12,498 bases of DNA from Ectocarpus siliculosus (lineage: Eukaryota > Sar > Phaeophyceae > Ectocarpales > Ectocarpaceae): contig FN649737.1 in assembly GCA_000310025.1 (NCBI GenBank), forward strand, positions 97,113-109,610. The letters are read 5' to 3'. Positions within the stretch are counted from its first letter, which is position 1; every line of letters begins with the position of its first letter. The notes below the pieces were generated by a model. The model was not told where the DNA came from. It ran no database searches and saw nothing but the letters and a program-made list of their open reading frames with translations. Shown here piece by piece: positions 1 through 7,786 of the stretch. The position numbers were made by a program, and so were the translations under genes.

Positions 1-42
1 CCTCCCAAAACCTGCACGATACACGACGGAACCACCCCGTAG

Positions 43-243
43 CTTATGACCCAGGTCCTCACACCCGTCGCGGACCGATACGGCACCTACAAGCTCATCA
101 TGGGGGCGGCCTTATTCAAGCTGGTCGCCGGGGTGCTGATGTTCGCCTGCGGTAGGCCGGCGTGGCCGTTGTGGACGCTCCTGTTTCTAGGAAACCGCCT
201 GGCGGCGACCGCTTGGGGCTTCTACAACCTGTCGTTCTCCGAT
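43..243 (+). CDS. Gene 1 exon A: two membrane helices
   Basis: The frame is open from after a TAG at 40-42 to the donor GAT|gtgagc at 243/244. It codes for a DRYG turn typical of MFS loop motifs (residues ~11-14), a helix ending in ACG, and a second helix ending in NLSFSD. Two acceptors keep the frame: TAG at 40-42 (exon from 43) or CAG at 52-54 (exon from 55). Neither has a strong pyrimidine tract. The ATG at 46 is internal and not a start, because the homologous family has several helices before this point. The donor is fixed by the join to exon B, which restores the conserved D-V-I-D-E-D loop; reading on past 243 breaks it. Confidence 0.75.
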
Positions 244-3131
244 GTGAGCGAGGAGAGGGTGCTCATAGCCGTGCATGCTGTAGTGCTTAGACCGTTGGCC
301 ACGGGTCCCTACGAAGCCGCGACGGAGCACACCTGGTTCTCACCAAACCAGCCTCGCACAAATACCAAACGCAATGGGGGGGGGGGGAGGCACCTCGTGA
401 AATAGTGCTTGTACGCGCGGAGGCGTACTCTTACGTTTTGCATGCCTTAGCAGTTACACCATTGACCACGCGTCTTCGAGAGGACGGAGCGTTGTTCCCA
501 CAGGACCGATCACCGATGGCCAATCGTTCCTTGAGTGAGCTGGGGGGGGGGGGGGGGGTCACAGCTCTTCGTTGCAGAGCGCGGTGACCCCGCTGCCTAG
601 GCTATCGAGCGTTCGATGCAGCCGGTCACCACCAAAGTGTCGTGGGGGGTGCGAAAAAACCATGGGGGCTCCGGGAGCGGGGGAACGGGATCGTTGGCTG
701 AGGTTTTAGCAACGCCAACTCGTAGTGTTATGGGTCCGGTAGGGCTTTGATGAAGGGGTTCATTTGTATTTTTTTTTTCCCACTTTGCACCGTCGTTTGA
801 GCAGATCGTTACGAGAATGATGTGCTTCGTGTTTTCATCCATCAAGCGGTATTGTTGGCGGGTAGTGCCTTGACGCGAACGCACGTGAGATAATACCTGA
901 AGCACCCCAACCCGAGTTTGCGAATTTCGACGTTGGTCGAATTGTGCGATATGCATCGCGTTAGTTGTCGAGTGCTGTCAATCAATTCAATTCAACACGA
1001 GGTTACGTCGAATGTATCGCATGGTATCAAAAATCACAACTTTCCGTCTTCTTGTCAAACGAGAAAAGGAGGCTCTGCCACTAGAGGTGTACGTTAGTGC
1101 ACTGTTATCATGCCAAGCATCTCGTCCATGGTCTTCCATTTTCAATGCCACCTTATTTTTTTTCCTCCAATACACACAACGAACCCATATCTACCCACAG
1201 ATGAGCCAAGGATAACCTAGTAGCAATGAATCAATAACTGTAGCGTTCGCGGAAGCACTATTATTCCCTAAGCAGCACACTTTGTTTTTTTTTGTTCCGG
1301 AAGGTGATCGACGAAGACACCCTCCGCAACAAGAGGCCGGAGAGCATGTCGGTGTCGGTACACGGGCTACAGGCGCTCTTCGTCAAGCCGGCGCAGAGCC
1401 TGGCGCCTATGGTCGGGATGGCTTTTCTGCCCGCGGGGGCGCTGAAGACAGACCTCGTGGACATGACCATGCGGCAGGTGTGTGCCTACAAGTACATGCT
1501 ATGAATACATATTTATCTGTTCTGAGTGCTGTTGGCTCGCGCAGCAGCGTGTGTGGGCGCGCTAATGTGCACGGCGTGCGTACGACCTACATAGTAGTGC
1601 GTTCGTGGTGTGTCTTTGCTTGGCAAGCAGTCCGTTTCGTGATAGCTGTGCGATGAGCAGCTGCAAGGACTGGTCGATGTTAGCCAGCGGTGCTTGGCGC
1701 CCCAGGCAGGAATCGAGAACGAGACCCTTGACCCAGGAGTGCTTCGGTGGGACCCTAGATGGGACTTGTGGGAGAAAAACTCCAAACATTTTGCCTCGAC
1801 GATGATGCAACGGGGGTGAAAAGTCAATGTGTGACGTGTGAGTTTCAAGCTTGCGGTGCTGTGGGGTATGGTGAGGTACGTGAAGCACTACCGCTTGCCT
1901 CACTGAAAAATCTAGCGCCTCTTCGGTTTCGAAGACGTCGAGTTTGATGGGTTTCGTATCAGAGTGCACAAGTCGTCCGGTGTAGGGTCCACGAGTCGTC
2001 CAGCGTGTTCTGGATTCCCTTTTGTTCAGAGAAACGGACACAGCTGGCCGGTCGTCTACGTGTGTCCGCTTGCCGACACATGTTTGACATGGATACTGAA
2101 GACACAAAAGATCATGCGCCTGGGTGTTGTTTTCATCGTGCCTCTATCCGTGTGCCGCCTACCTTGCACGCAACGTGGCTTTCGTGGTGAAAAAGGCGGA
2201 AAGAGTCCAGGCGGCGGCGTTCACGCTCATGTGGGCAGTGCCAGCCGGGTGTGGACTGGTGCAGGTGGGTGGTGCCAATGGGCGAGTCGGGTTCAGTTGA
2301 CGTCACGGTTGTGGCTTTCTTGGTGTCGTCGCCAACGCCGTTGAATTTTGTGTGTTTGAAAGTCTCATTGACCTTGGCTCTATCGATACACGTGACGCTT
2401 GGCACACACACACACAGAGAGAGGGACGGAACAACACAACTCCGTACGCGCCTGACATGTCCTTGTGCTTTTGTACGCTGTAGACGTCGTGCTCTTGACA
2501 AAATAATGGCGAAATCGGCCAGGTAGCATTTGTTCGTGGCAAGGCGAACCACGGGCTGTATCTGAGGAGAGGGTATTTCCAAGTGAAAACGCCCCTTTTT
2601 ACCGCAGTGCTGCTGTACGTGTGGGCTCTCCCAGGTCTCACCGTTCTATTCTGGGAAGGGTGTTCAAGGGGGTGGAGGTGGATCACTCGCCGCCGCGTGG
2701 CGTGATGTCTTGTCAGAACTTATGTTTACCTTCTCTGTTTGCCATCTCCCCTCCCCTGTCTGTGAGGCATTCGGCAATCGACGGCCCGACGTGAACTATG
2801 TGATGATTACGAGGCTCTCTAGGAGTAGTCATGGGTATGGACAGGTGCCCCTCTGTTTTTCAAGGTTTGTATGCATGTGTGCTTCCCTTTCTAACTACGA
2901 GCCGTCGCTGCTGATTTCGAATCCTCATTCTTCAATTCTTCATTTCATACACTTTCCGATGCTGCCGCCCTGCTACCTCTGCCACCGCTGCCTGAACAAT
3001 TTAAGGTGCTGATCTGGCGAGCCTATCGGCTGCACGGAGCGGCACTCAAGGACATGAAAATGAAATTGAAGGAGTGGGAGAGATTTTTGAGCTACAAACG
3101 TGACGATGCGACGGGCGTGGGGATGGCGTAG
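43..3131 (+). CDS. MFS-type multi-pass membrane protein, TMEM180/MFSD13A-like (3' part, four exons)
   Basis: Joining 43-243, 1304-1477, 2211-2264 and 3006-3131 gives one open frame of 184 residues plus TAG. All three introns are phase 0 with GT..AG borders. The product is strongly hydrophobic with about four membrane segments (residues ~18-36, 43-64, 88-110, 126-147) and a basic cytosolic tail. Family marks, compared from memory with animal TMEM180/MFSD13A, are the D-x-[VI]-DED loop created across the first junction (residues 67-72), the following N-[KH]-R stretch, KPAQSLAP at 95-102 (animal: KPGQ-x-x-AP) and the W-x-x-[YF]-x-LHG exit of the last helix near 147-154. The family belongs to the major facilitator superfamily; its substrate is poorly defined and none can be read here. 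Length suggests this is about the last third of a ~500-residue protein; the rest lies upstream. Tandem TAG stops end it. The exact left edge of the first exon is uncertain (43 or 55). Confidence 0.8.
244..1303 (+). other. Gene 1 intron A
   Basis: This 1,060-nt intron runs from gtgagc to a T-rich tract (1281-1293) and ends ccggaag. It holds two long G runs (376-387, 12 nt; 542-558, 17 nt) and a T run near 770-778. The short open frames within it have no codon structure or family resemblance. No gene or mobile element was recognised. Confidence 0.7.
1304..1477 (+). CDS. Gene 1 exon B: conserved DED loop and KPAQ helix
   Basis: The exon has 58 codons, phase 0 at both ends, bounded by ...ttccggaag|GTG and CAG|gtgtgt. 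It starts VIDEDTLRNKRPESM, which completes the DVIDED loop from exon A, then gives a helix with KPAQSLAP and a second hydrophobic stretch ending near FLPAG. This is the most family-specific part of the gene. In animal TMEM180 the same order (D-x-VDED, N-x-R, helix, KPGQ-x-x-APLLG) is found; that comparison is from memory, not a search. Confidence 0.82.
1478..2210 (+). other. Gene 1 intron B
   Basis: This 733-nt intron runs from gtgtgt to gtccag. The acceptor lacks a good pyrimidine tract: the last 25 nt are purine-rich. It was chosen because it is the only nearby AG that keeps phase 0 and joins smoothly to the next helix. Nothing else was recognised in it. Confidence 0.6.
2211..2264 (+). CDS. 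Gene 1 exon C: micro-exon for the last membrane helix
   Basis: This 54-nt, 18-codon, phase-0 exon between gtccag and gtgggt codes for a hydrophobic segment containing FTLMWAVPAGCGLVQ. It fits between MRQ of exon B and VLIW of exon D, matching the family pattern of a final helix with a small Pro/Cys-rich core (animal members: LVPITCALLQ). If the reading frame were simply extended upstream, the sequence would turn charged and unlike the family, which supports the acceptor at 2210. Confidence 0.72.
2265..3005 (+). other. Gene 1 intron C
   Basis: This 741-nt intron has a good CT-rich acceptor tract (about 2940-2995) ending aatttaag. A short CA run with a GA run (2402-2421) is present. No coding or mobile sequence was recognised. 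Confidence 0.68.
3006..3131 (+). CDS. Gene 1 terminal exon: end of last helix and basic tail
   Basis: The exon has 41 codons plus TAG (3129-3131), followed at once by a second in-frame TAG (3132-3134). It begins VLIWRAYRLHGAALKDMK, equivalent to the W-x-x-F-x-LHGRRL exit of the last helix in animal TMEM180, then a lysine-rich amphipathic tail (KMKLKEWERF). The tail is probably cytosolic. The acceptor tttaag follows a CT-rich stretch. Confidence 0.82.
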   Translation: MLIWRAYRLHGAALKDMKMKLKEWERFLSYKRDDATGVGMA

Positions 3132-3893
3132 TAGCCGCTGCTGGCGTGCAGGACGCTCCTTGTTGATAGTCACGAGTTTTATGGTTGCTGTGTGGTCCCT
3201 GTTGTATATTGATTGGGCGTGTGTTGTGCTTTCGTTCCATCTGTTGTGGGCACCAGTCTACGCCATGCGGTGTATGCTTGAGCGGGATGCCTGGTTGCTT
3301 GGTAGCCCCGCCCACAATTCTGCATTGTCAGCACCGTGTTCATCGTAAAAGGGCGTTTTTTTGTTTTGTTTTTTTTGCTGGGTTGCACCATCTGAGGGGT
3401 TTGTTTACAGGGTGTCACGCCACCACCATGTAGACTGACCAGATACTTTTTTTATTTACCGCAGTCGCAGTTCGGATATGTAGGAGACCAGGAACTCTAT
3501 TCCTCTTTTTTGGTATTTTTCTTCGTTTCGTGACACTCCTTTTCCTTCGGCCATGTGCTTACTTTCTTTCAGCGGCACAACGCCCTGCTAACTTAGCGTT
3601 TACTCGCGGTTTATCCACACGGTCGGGCGGAGGGCGAGCCTAGACGTCGCGCAGCCCACATTTCGGCGTGGCAAACGAGGGAAAGACCAAGAAACCGCCA
3701 AGTGTACCGTAGCATGCGGGCGGGTCATCAACAGCGAGGCTCTTTGATACGCTTCATGACGAGTCCGTGTCAGGCTTGTGCACATGGCATGTGGTGTTTC
3801 TGGTGGAAACGTGTTGGCACGGTTCGCTTCGTATCAACACGTGATGCATGGGATACAAAAAAAATACTTAGAATATCAGAATATCACATAATA

Positions 3894-4109
3894 ATGAGCC
3901 GCGGAGCGAGCGAAGCGAGCGACATTTTTTCCCTTCGTCCCCAAGAGGGCAAAAAAAGGCTCTACATATCGGCCAAAGTTGCGCCGCGCGATACAGGGCC
4001 CCCAAAACTTGGTTTCCGGGAAGCCTATTTAGCACATCTTTGGGACCAGAACGAGATCTATAGGGCACCGATTGAAGATCTGCTCGCTTCTGAGGAAGAA
4101 GAAAAATAG
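3894..4109 (+). CDS. Small hypothetical ORF in an A/T-led, compositionally distinct block
   Basis: ATG at 3894 to TAG at 4107-4109 gives 71 residues, starting MSRGASEASD and ending in an acidic LLASEEEEK tail. No family is recognised. It follows an A/T-rich leader (about 3855-3893) and begins with a GAGCGA-type direct repeat (3904-3922). The mix of A/T-rich and CGCG-rich strings differs from the GT/CT-rich flanking DNA. It may be a fragment of a transposable or virus-derived insertion, or chance. The opposite strand is also open for 66-70 codons here, which lowers confidence that the + strand is coding. Confidence 0.2.
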   Translation: MSRGASEASDIFSLRPQEGKKRLYISAKVAPRDTGPPKLGFREAYLAHLWDQNEIYRAPIEDLLASEEEEK

Positions 4110-4249
4110 CGCGCTCTTCTCCACACCGGTTTCGTCGTGCTCCGAGAGCAGATGGCCGTGCTTCACCGGCATATGTAGCCTATATTCGTACGAGATTTTG
4201 CTCCCCAACCCCGAGGTTTCTACGCGAAAAGGCGTGCACAAAAGCGGAG

Positions 4250-4267
4250 ATCGCGCGCGCGCGCGAT
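4250..4267. repeat. Perfect 18-bp alternating-CG palindrome
   Basis: AT, seven CG steps, AT: self-complementary over all 18 bases. Alternating purine-pyrimidine CG tracts can form Z-DNA or a cruciform; here it is only an observed sequence property. Confidence 0.8.
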
Positions 4268-4338
4268 TCAGACCAGGACAAGAAGCACCAACAGAGACGC
4301 AAGAACACCACCACCATCAAACGCATCACCGCTGAGAC

Positions 4339-4355
4339 GCTGGTCTGAGACCAGC
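4339..4355. repeat. Short perfect inverted repeat
   Basis: GCTGGTCT and AGACCAGC separated by one G: 8-bp arms. It could be a protein-binding dyad or chance; no function can be assigned. Confidence 0.6.
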
Positions 4356-4535
4356 AATGAAAACCAGGAGGGGCCGGGCCCATACGACCTGTGCACCGTG
4401 GGTATACTGTAGGCATGCGCCATGTGTAACCTGACGGGTATTTATTGATGTTGAGTGCGTCCAACCAACTCCTTCAAAAAGAGCAGACCGATGATCACAC
4501 AAATAACATTGGTGACGTTATCGGTCGACCAGGGA

Positions 4536-4549
4536 TGATTGGCCAATCA
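4536..4549. promoter_or_regulatory. Palindromic double CCAAT box
   Basis: TGATTGGCCAATCA is a perfect 14-bp palindrome with CCAAT on each strand, the core bound by NF-Y type factors in eukaryotes. A TGACGT-type core lies about 20 bp upstream (near 4513). It sits almost 2 kb before the gene 2 start, too far for a core promoter, so regulatory use is speculative. Confidence 0.25.
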
Positions 4550-4796
4550 GAACTCTAAATCTCCATAAAGAAAAATGGGCATCTTTATCTCTATATCTCT
4601 CTGCATGGCAATGAACGAAGTTTTCGACACCTTGGGGCGATTAACAACTTTTGGACCAGTCTAGCGCTTCCTCTCCCAGAGGTTACCATGATCGGTCGTT
4701 GTCTGGCGGCCATCTAGTGTGAAACGTGGTTACCAATGACTGACTCCAGCACGGACAGGTGAGGTTATCATATTTTATCTTCTGTGGTTGTCCCAG

Positions 4797-4945
4797 CGGC
4801 CGCATATTCTTAGAGTCGTCAGTGACAGCAGAAGATCTGGCGGCAGCTTCCAAAGACGAAGGGCGTCGTCCAGTCAAACCTGAGCGGCTGGCTACTGAAG
4901 TTGCCAAGAACACTGCGGATTCCTCGTCGATGCCGCCCAACACAG
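4797..4945 (+). other. Possible orphan exon
   Basis: A 149-nt open stretch is bounded by a pyrimidine-rich acceptor (tatcttctgtggttgtcccag) and a CACAG|gtgtgg donor. In its open frame it reads as a charged, Ala/Ser-rich, non-hydrophobic segment with an AEDLAAASKDEG core and no known domain. Entering and leaving phases differ (one base before, one after). No partner exon was found nearby. It may be part of an unrecognised gene, a non-coding 5' exon of gene 2, or chance. Confidence 0.18.
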
Positions 4946-5657
4946 GTGTGGGGTGTGGGTGTTCGTTATTCTTCATCTGGTGCAGTATCGATCGCCAGCT
5001 GGCTGACCAATGAAGAGGCGTCGCCCGTCTTTTATGTGCGCGTTTCGTCCCATTGACACCCGTCTGTTTTTGTTTTCCGGGTGCATCAGCTGGGATCACA
5101 CAGCAGGAGGAGGGACACATGTTGGTTGTTTATTTTCTGTATTTTTTCTGCGGTCCTTGCCTTGACGGCCATCGCGAGAAGAATTCCGTCGTCCCTTCCC
5201 TCGTTGAGACTTTTTATTGCTTACAACGATATATTCGTTTTCCACGTTGTTTGGGGGCATAATATACGCCTCGCTTCAACCAAAAACTAGAAAGAGCAAA
5301 ACTGAAGTACGTCGTACTCGCTGATCATGCTATGTGGCTGACTCGGAGCGGAGAGTTGATCGATAAAGACTAAATATACCACAATTCGGACTACTACTCA
5401 GCTCTGACTAAGATAGTATGTGGACTACAGCCCCCTGCTCTATCAGGGGAACATCGTCCGGATTCGTCGTCAGTGTTCGAATGCGTTTGTCTGCTCGAAA
5501 TGTTCTTGTTGTACATGAACAAGAGTCGTGATAATGATACGAAAAAAAACGAGACAATTTCCGAAAAAGCACTTCTTCTGGCGACGCCATACCGAAACGG
5601 TTGCACGCAAGAACACTAAATACAGACCTAACTCGTCTACAAATGTACTGGAGTCAC

Positions 5658-5840
5658 CACCTTGTACCTTCAAGGTGGCACAGAGTTAGCACCTTGTGCC
5701 TTCAAGTTTGCACAAAGTACATTCCTTGTGCTGGTAAGGTTGCACGATGTACTGTAGGTGCGTTGTACGGTCGGGATAAAATGTACTGTAGGGAGATTAC
5801 CTTGCACAATGCACAGCAGTCGTTGTACAGCAGTACACAC
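5658..5840. repeat. Diverged tandem repeat, about 32-bp period
   Basis: Three units begin at 5658, 5690 and 5722 with an exact 32-nt spacing of the CCTTGT(A/G)C core, each followed by a CAAG/TAAGGTTGCAC-like half. Looser copies follow (CGTTGTAC at 5761, CCTTGCAC at 5800, CGTTGTAC at 5821) with ATGTACTGTAGG repeated at about 5748 and 5781. The first unit also folds: CACCTTG at 5658-5664 pairs perfectly with CAAGGTG at 5671-5677. This looks like a decaying minisatellite, or clustered binding sites upstream of gene 2. Confidence 0.6.
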
Positions 5841-6349
5841 ACGCTTACATATATACAGTTGCGCGGTCGAGCTATTAGTCTACATAATAAAAATGACTGG
5901 ATGATCCAGTGTGTCCCATTGGTCCACCTGTGGCTTCCCAGTTTATTGCAGTAACAATCTGGGATCGAGCGCACCATTAATACCTTTTGCCGACAACTTT
6001 CGGAGTTGACCGCACACAAAAGCGGGAGCCTCCTACGGATCAATAAGCTGTCATGCATAGTTCGTTCACTGCTGTGTGAGTCCTTGTGTGTGCTATCGGA
6101 AATCCGAAGCTACGCATGTCACCGTGCGAAGTGGCAGTTTCTTTCGTTACATATCGTACAATCATTTGGATGTTGCTGATGATGATCCGCTGCCTCGCAG
6201 TCCGCTGGTTCTCGGCAGCGCTCGATTCGGGTCTGAAGGCGCAGAGAGTTGGAGGTGTGATGACGCTGTCTGCAGCGACGACACCGTCCACGCGGTCCCG
6301 CCGTCACTGCTGTGCGAACCAAAATTCCTGGTACTGTATATGTTAAAAC

Positions 6350-6376
6350 CCGGGGATGATCCCCTACTATCCCCGG
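6350..6376. repeat. Nested inverted repeats upstream of gene 2
   Basis: CCGGGGAT (6350-6357) pairs with ATCCCCGG (6369-6376), while GGGGAT (6352-6357) can alternatively pair with ATCCCC (6359-6364). The two hairpins are mutually exclusive. It lies about 105 nt before the gene 2 ATG, probably in the promoter or 5' UTR. Confidence 0.5.
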
Positions 6377-6481
6377 ATGTCAAACACAACAATTCACGAC
6401 CACATGCGGTAAGTTACCGTCTCCCCCCAACACACACTTGCACGATAGACACAGCTCCCAACACGCTGGCCTTCCGTAGCT

Positions 6482-6598
6482 ATGGGTTTCTTCGGAATGG
6501 TGCTTAAGCCTGGGCAGAAGGAGACCGTCGAGGTCCCCCCCGGCTGGTGTCTCCAGCTTTGCACGGCAGCTCTTGAGCCAGCGAAAGCAGGCGTGAAG
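6482..6598 (+). CDS. Gene 2 exon 1: start of the nucleoplasmin-like domain
   Basis: 39 codons from ATG to GTGAAG|gtacac. The product begins MGFFGMVLKPGQKETVEV, the signature first strand of nucleoplasmin-like FKBPs (M-x-F-[WF]-G-x-x-[LV]-K-P-G). It continues with a second strand ending AALEPAK, equivalent to the QA-x-L-x-P/G segment of the family. The start is fixed by the family N-terminus and the upstream in-frame stop. Confidence 0.87.
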
Positions 6599-7722
6599 GT
6601 ACACGTGATGGCTACTGCTGTACCACTGCTGTTGTGCGGCGGAGCTGTAGACGACACCCACACCACACCCTTACATGTTGTTTGAATACTTAGCTGCCTG
6701 TGTTTGAGGTGAATGGCTGTCGAGCCTGATTTCGACTCCTGTGTATGTGGGCGGTGCTGAAGAGACGCAGAACTAAAAAAAAAAACACTCGCGCTGACTC
6801 TTTTTTGCTCGGTGGTCGACGCTCCGCTTGACGCCACACCTCACAAGCAGGTCGACGACACCGTATTCCCCCCATGCACATTCGTGACGAGAGCGCTTGT
6901 GTGGTTGAACCACAACATAGTTTAGCCATCATGTAGTACACTATAAAGCGCCGAGACTAACATTGACTATGCGTGTGTTGTCGTCCCATGGTAAGTGGTT
7001 CGTACAGCAGTAGACTGCACGTAGTATAGGTTGCATGAAATATCACACACCCTGGGCCGATTGTCAGGGCGTGATTGCTCGGCAAGGAAAGCAGTGACGG
7101 TGTCGAAAATGGCGGAGTTTGAACCGTCCCGTCGAGGGCTTTCCGAACACGTATCGTTTGCCTCCGGCACCCTCTTGGTCGTGGAGTATTCGAGCTTTGA
7201 AAAATCGGTCCTGGGGGTGTGGTATCTTACGCAACCTACGGTATGCTGTTGATGTGTTGGGACTCGTTTGAATTGTTGCCTAAGGACTCCAACCAATGAT
7301 CATTAGTCGCCTGTAGGCTTAAACCTAAGAATCGCCCTGTACGTGTTTATTTGTTATCTTCTTGTTTCTCCCACCGTGACATCTTTTACCGACGATGCTT
7401 CAGCCCCGAGATGTGTCGGCGACTTTGTGGGTCCAGGCCGAGGACAGCGAGATCGGTGACAACTCGTACCTGCTTGGCAGCCTCCAGGTGAGGCGGACGG
7501 TCCATCGATGTGGGTTGGCCACCCAGTTTTTCCTTTTGGTCGAGTCGTGGGTGGGTTGGAGAAGGGAAGATCCATCTACATCAGCAGGAGTCTGCCTGTG
7601 TGGCACACATATTTTCTTGGCCGGCGGTCTTAAGTCTGACCGCTCGGGTGATTTCTGACCGGTGGCCTGGTTCTTGTTGACTGCTCCGACACGGGTTGCG
7701 CCAAAGGTGCGATGAGATGTCG

Positions 7723-7786
<64 letters not shown>

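Larger units (their letters stand above)
3135..6481. other. Intergenic spacer between gene 1 and gene 2
   Basis: About 3.3 kb with no recognisable gene. It must hold the 3' UTR of gene 1 and the promoter and 5' UTR of gene 2, but no canonical AATAAA was seen near the gene 1 stop and no convincing TATA box near the gene 2 start. 3135-3600 is T-rich and featureless apart from T runs. The parts that stand out are listed separately: small ORF 3894-4109, CG palindrome 4250-4267, hairpin 4339-4355, CCAAT palindrome 4536-4549, possible exon 4797-4945, tandem repeats 5658-5840 and hairpin 6350-6376. Confidence 0.6.

Noticed and set aside
46-405. Single-exon ORF reading from ATG 46 to a stop near 405
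   Set aside because: The ATG is internal to an MFS helix bundle, and residues after 243 lose hydrophobic and family character; the donor at 243/244 restores the conserved loop.
1562-2107. 181-residue antisense open frame
   Set aside because: No recognisable content, overlaps intron B of gene 1, and amino-acid mix is that of random GT/CA-rich DNA.
4683-5120. 145-residue antisense open frame in the spacer
   Set aside because: No known domain. It overlaps the possible + strand exon and neither can be preferred from sequence alone, so it is not listed as a gene.
5658-5840. CRISPR-like array
   Set aside because: Units are directly adjacent with no unique spacers, are diverged, and the host is eukaryotic.
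6076-6507. 143-residue + strand open frame overlapping the gene 2 start
   Set aside because: Different frame from gene 2, low-complexity Pro/Ser/His mix, and contains the hairpin region; most likely promoter or 5' UTR.
7395-7658. ATG 7395 as an independent start of an 87-residue protein
   Set aside because: The ATG lies in the acceptor region of intron 1. Family order needs the 7404-7487 segment to follow exon 1, and the sequence after 7487 is intronic.
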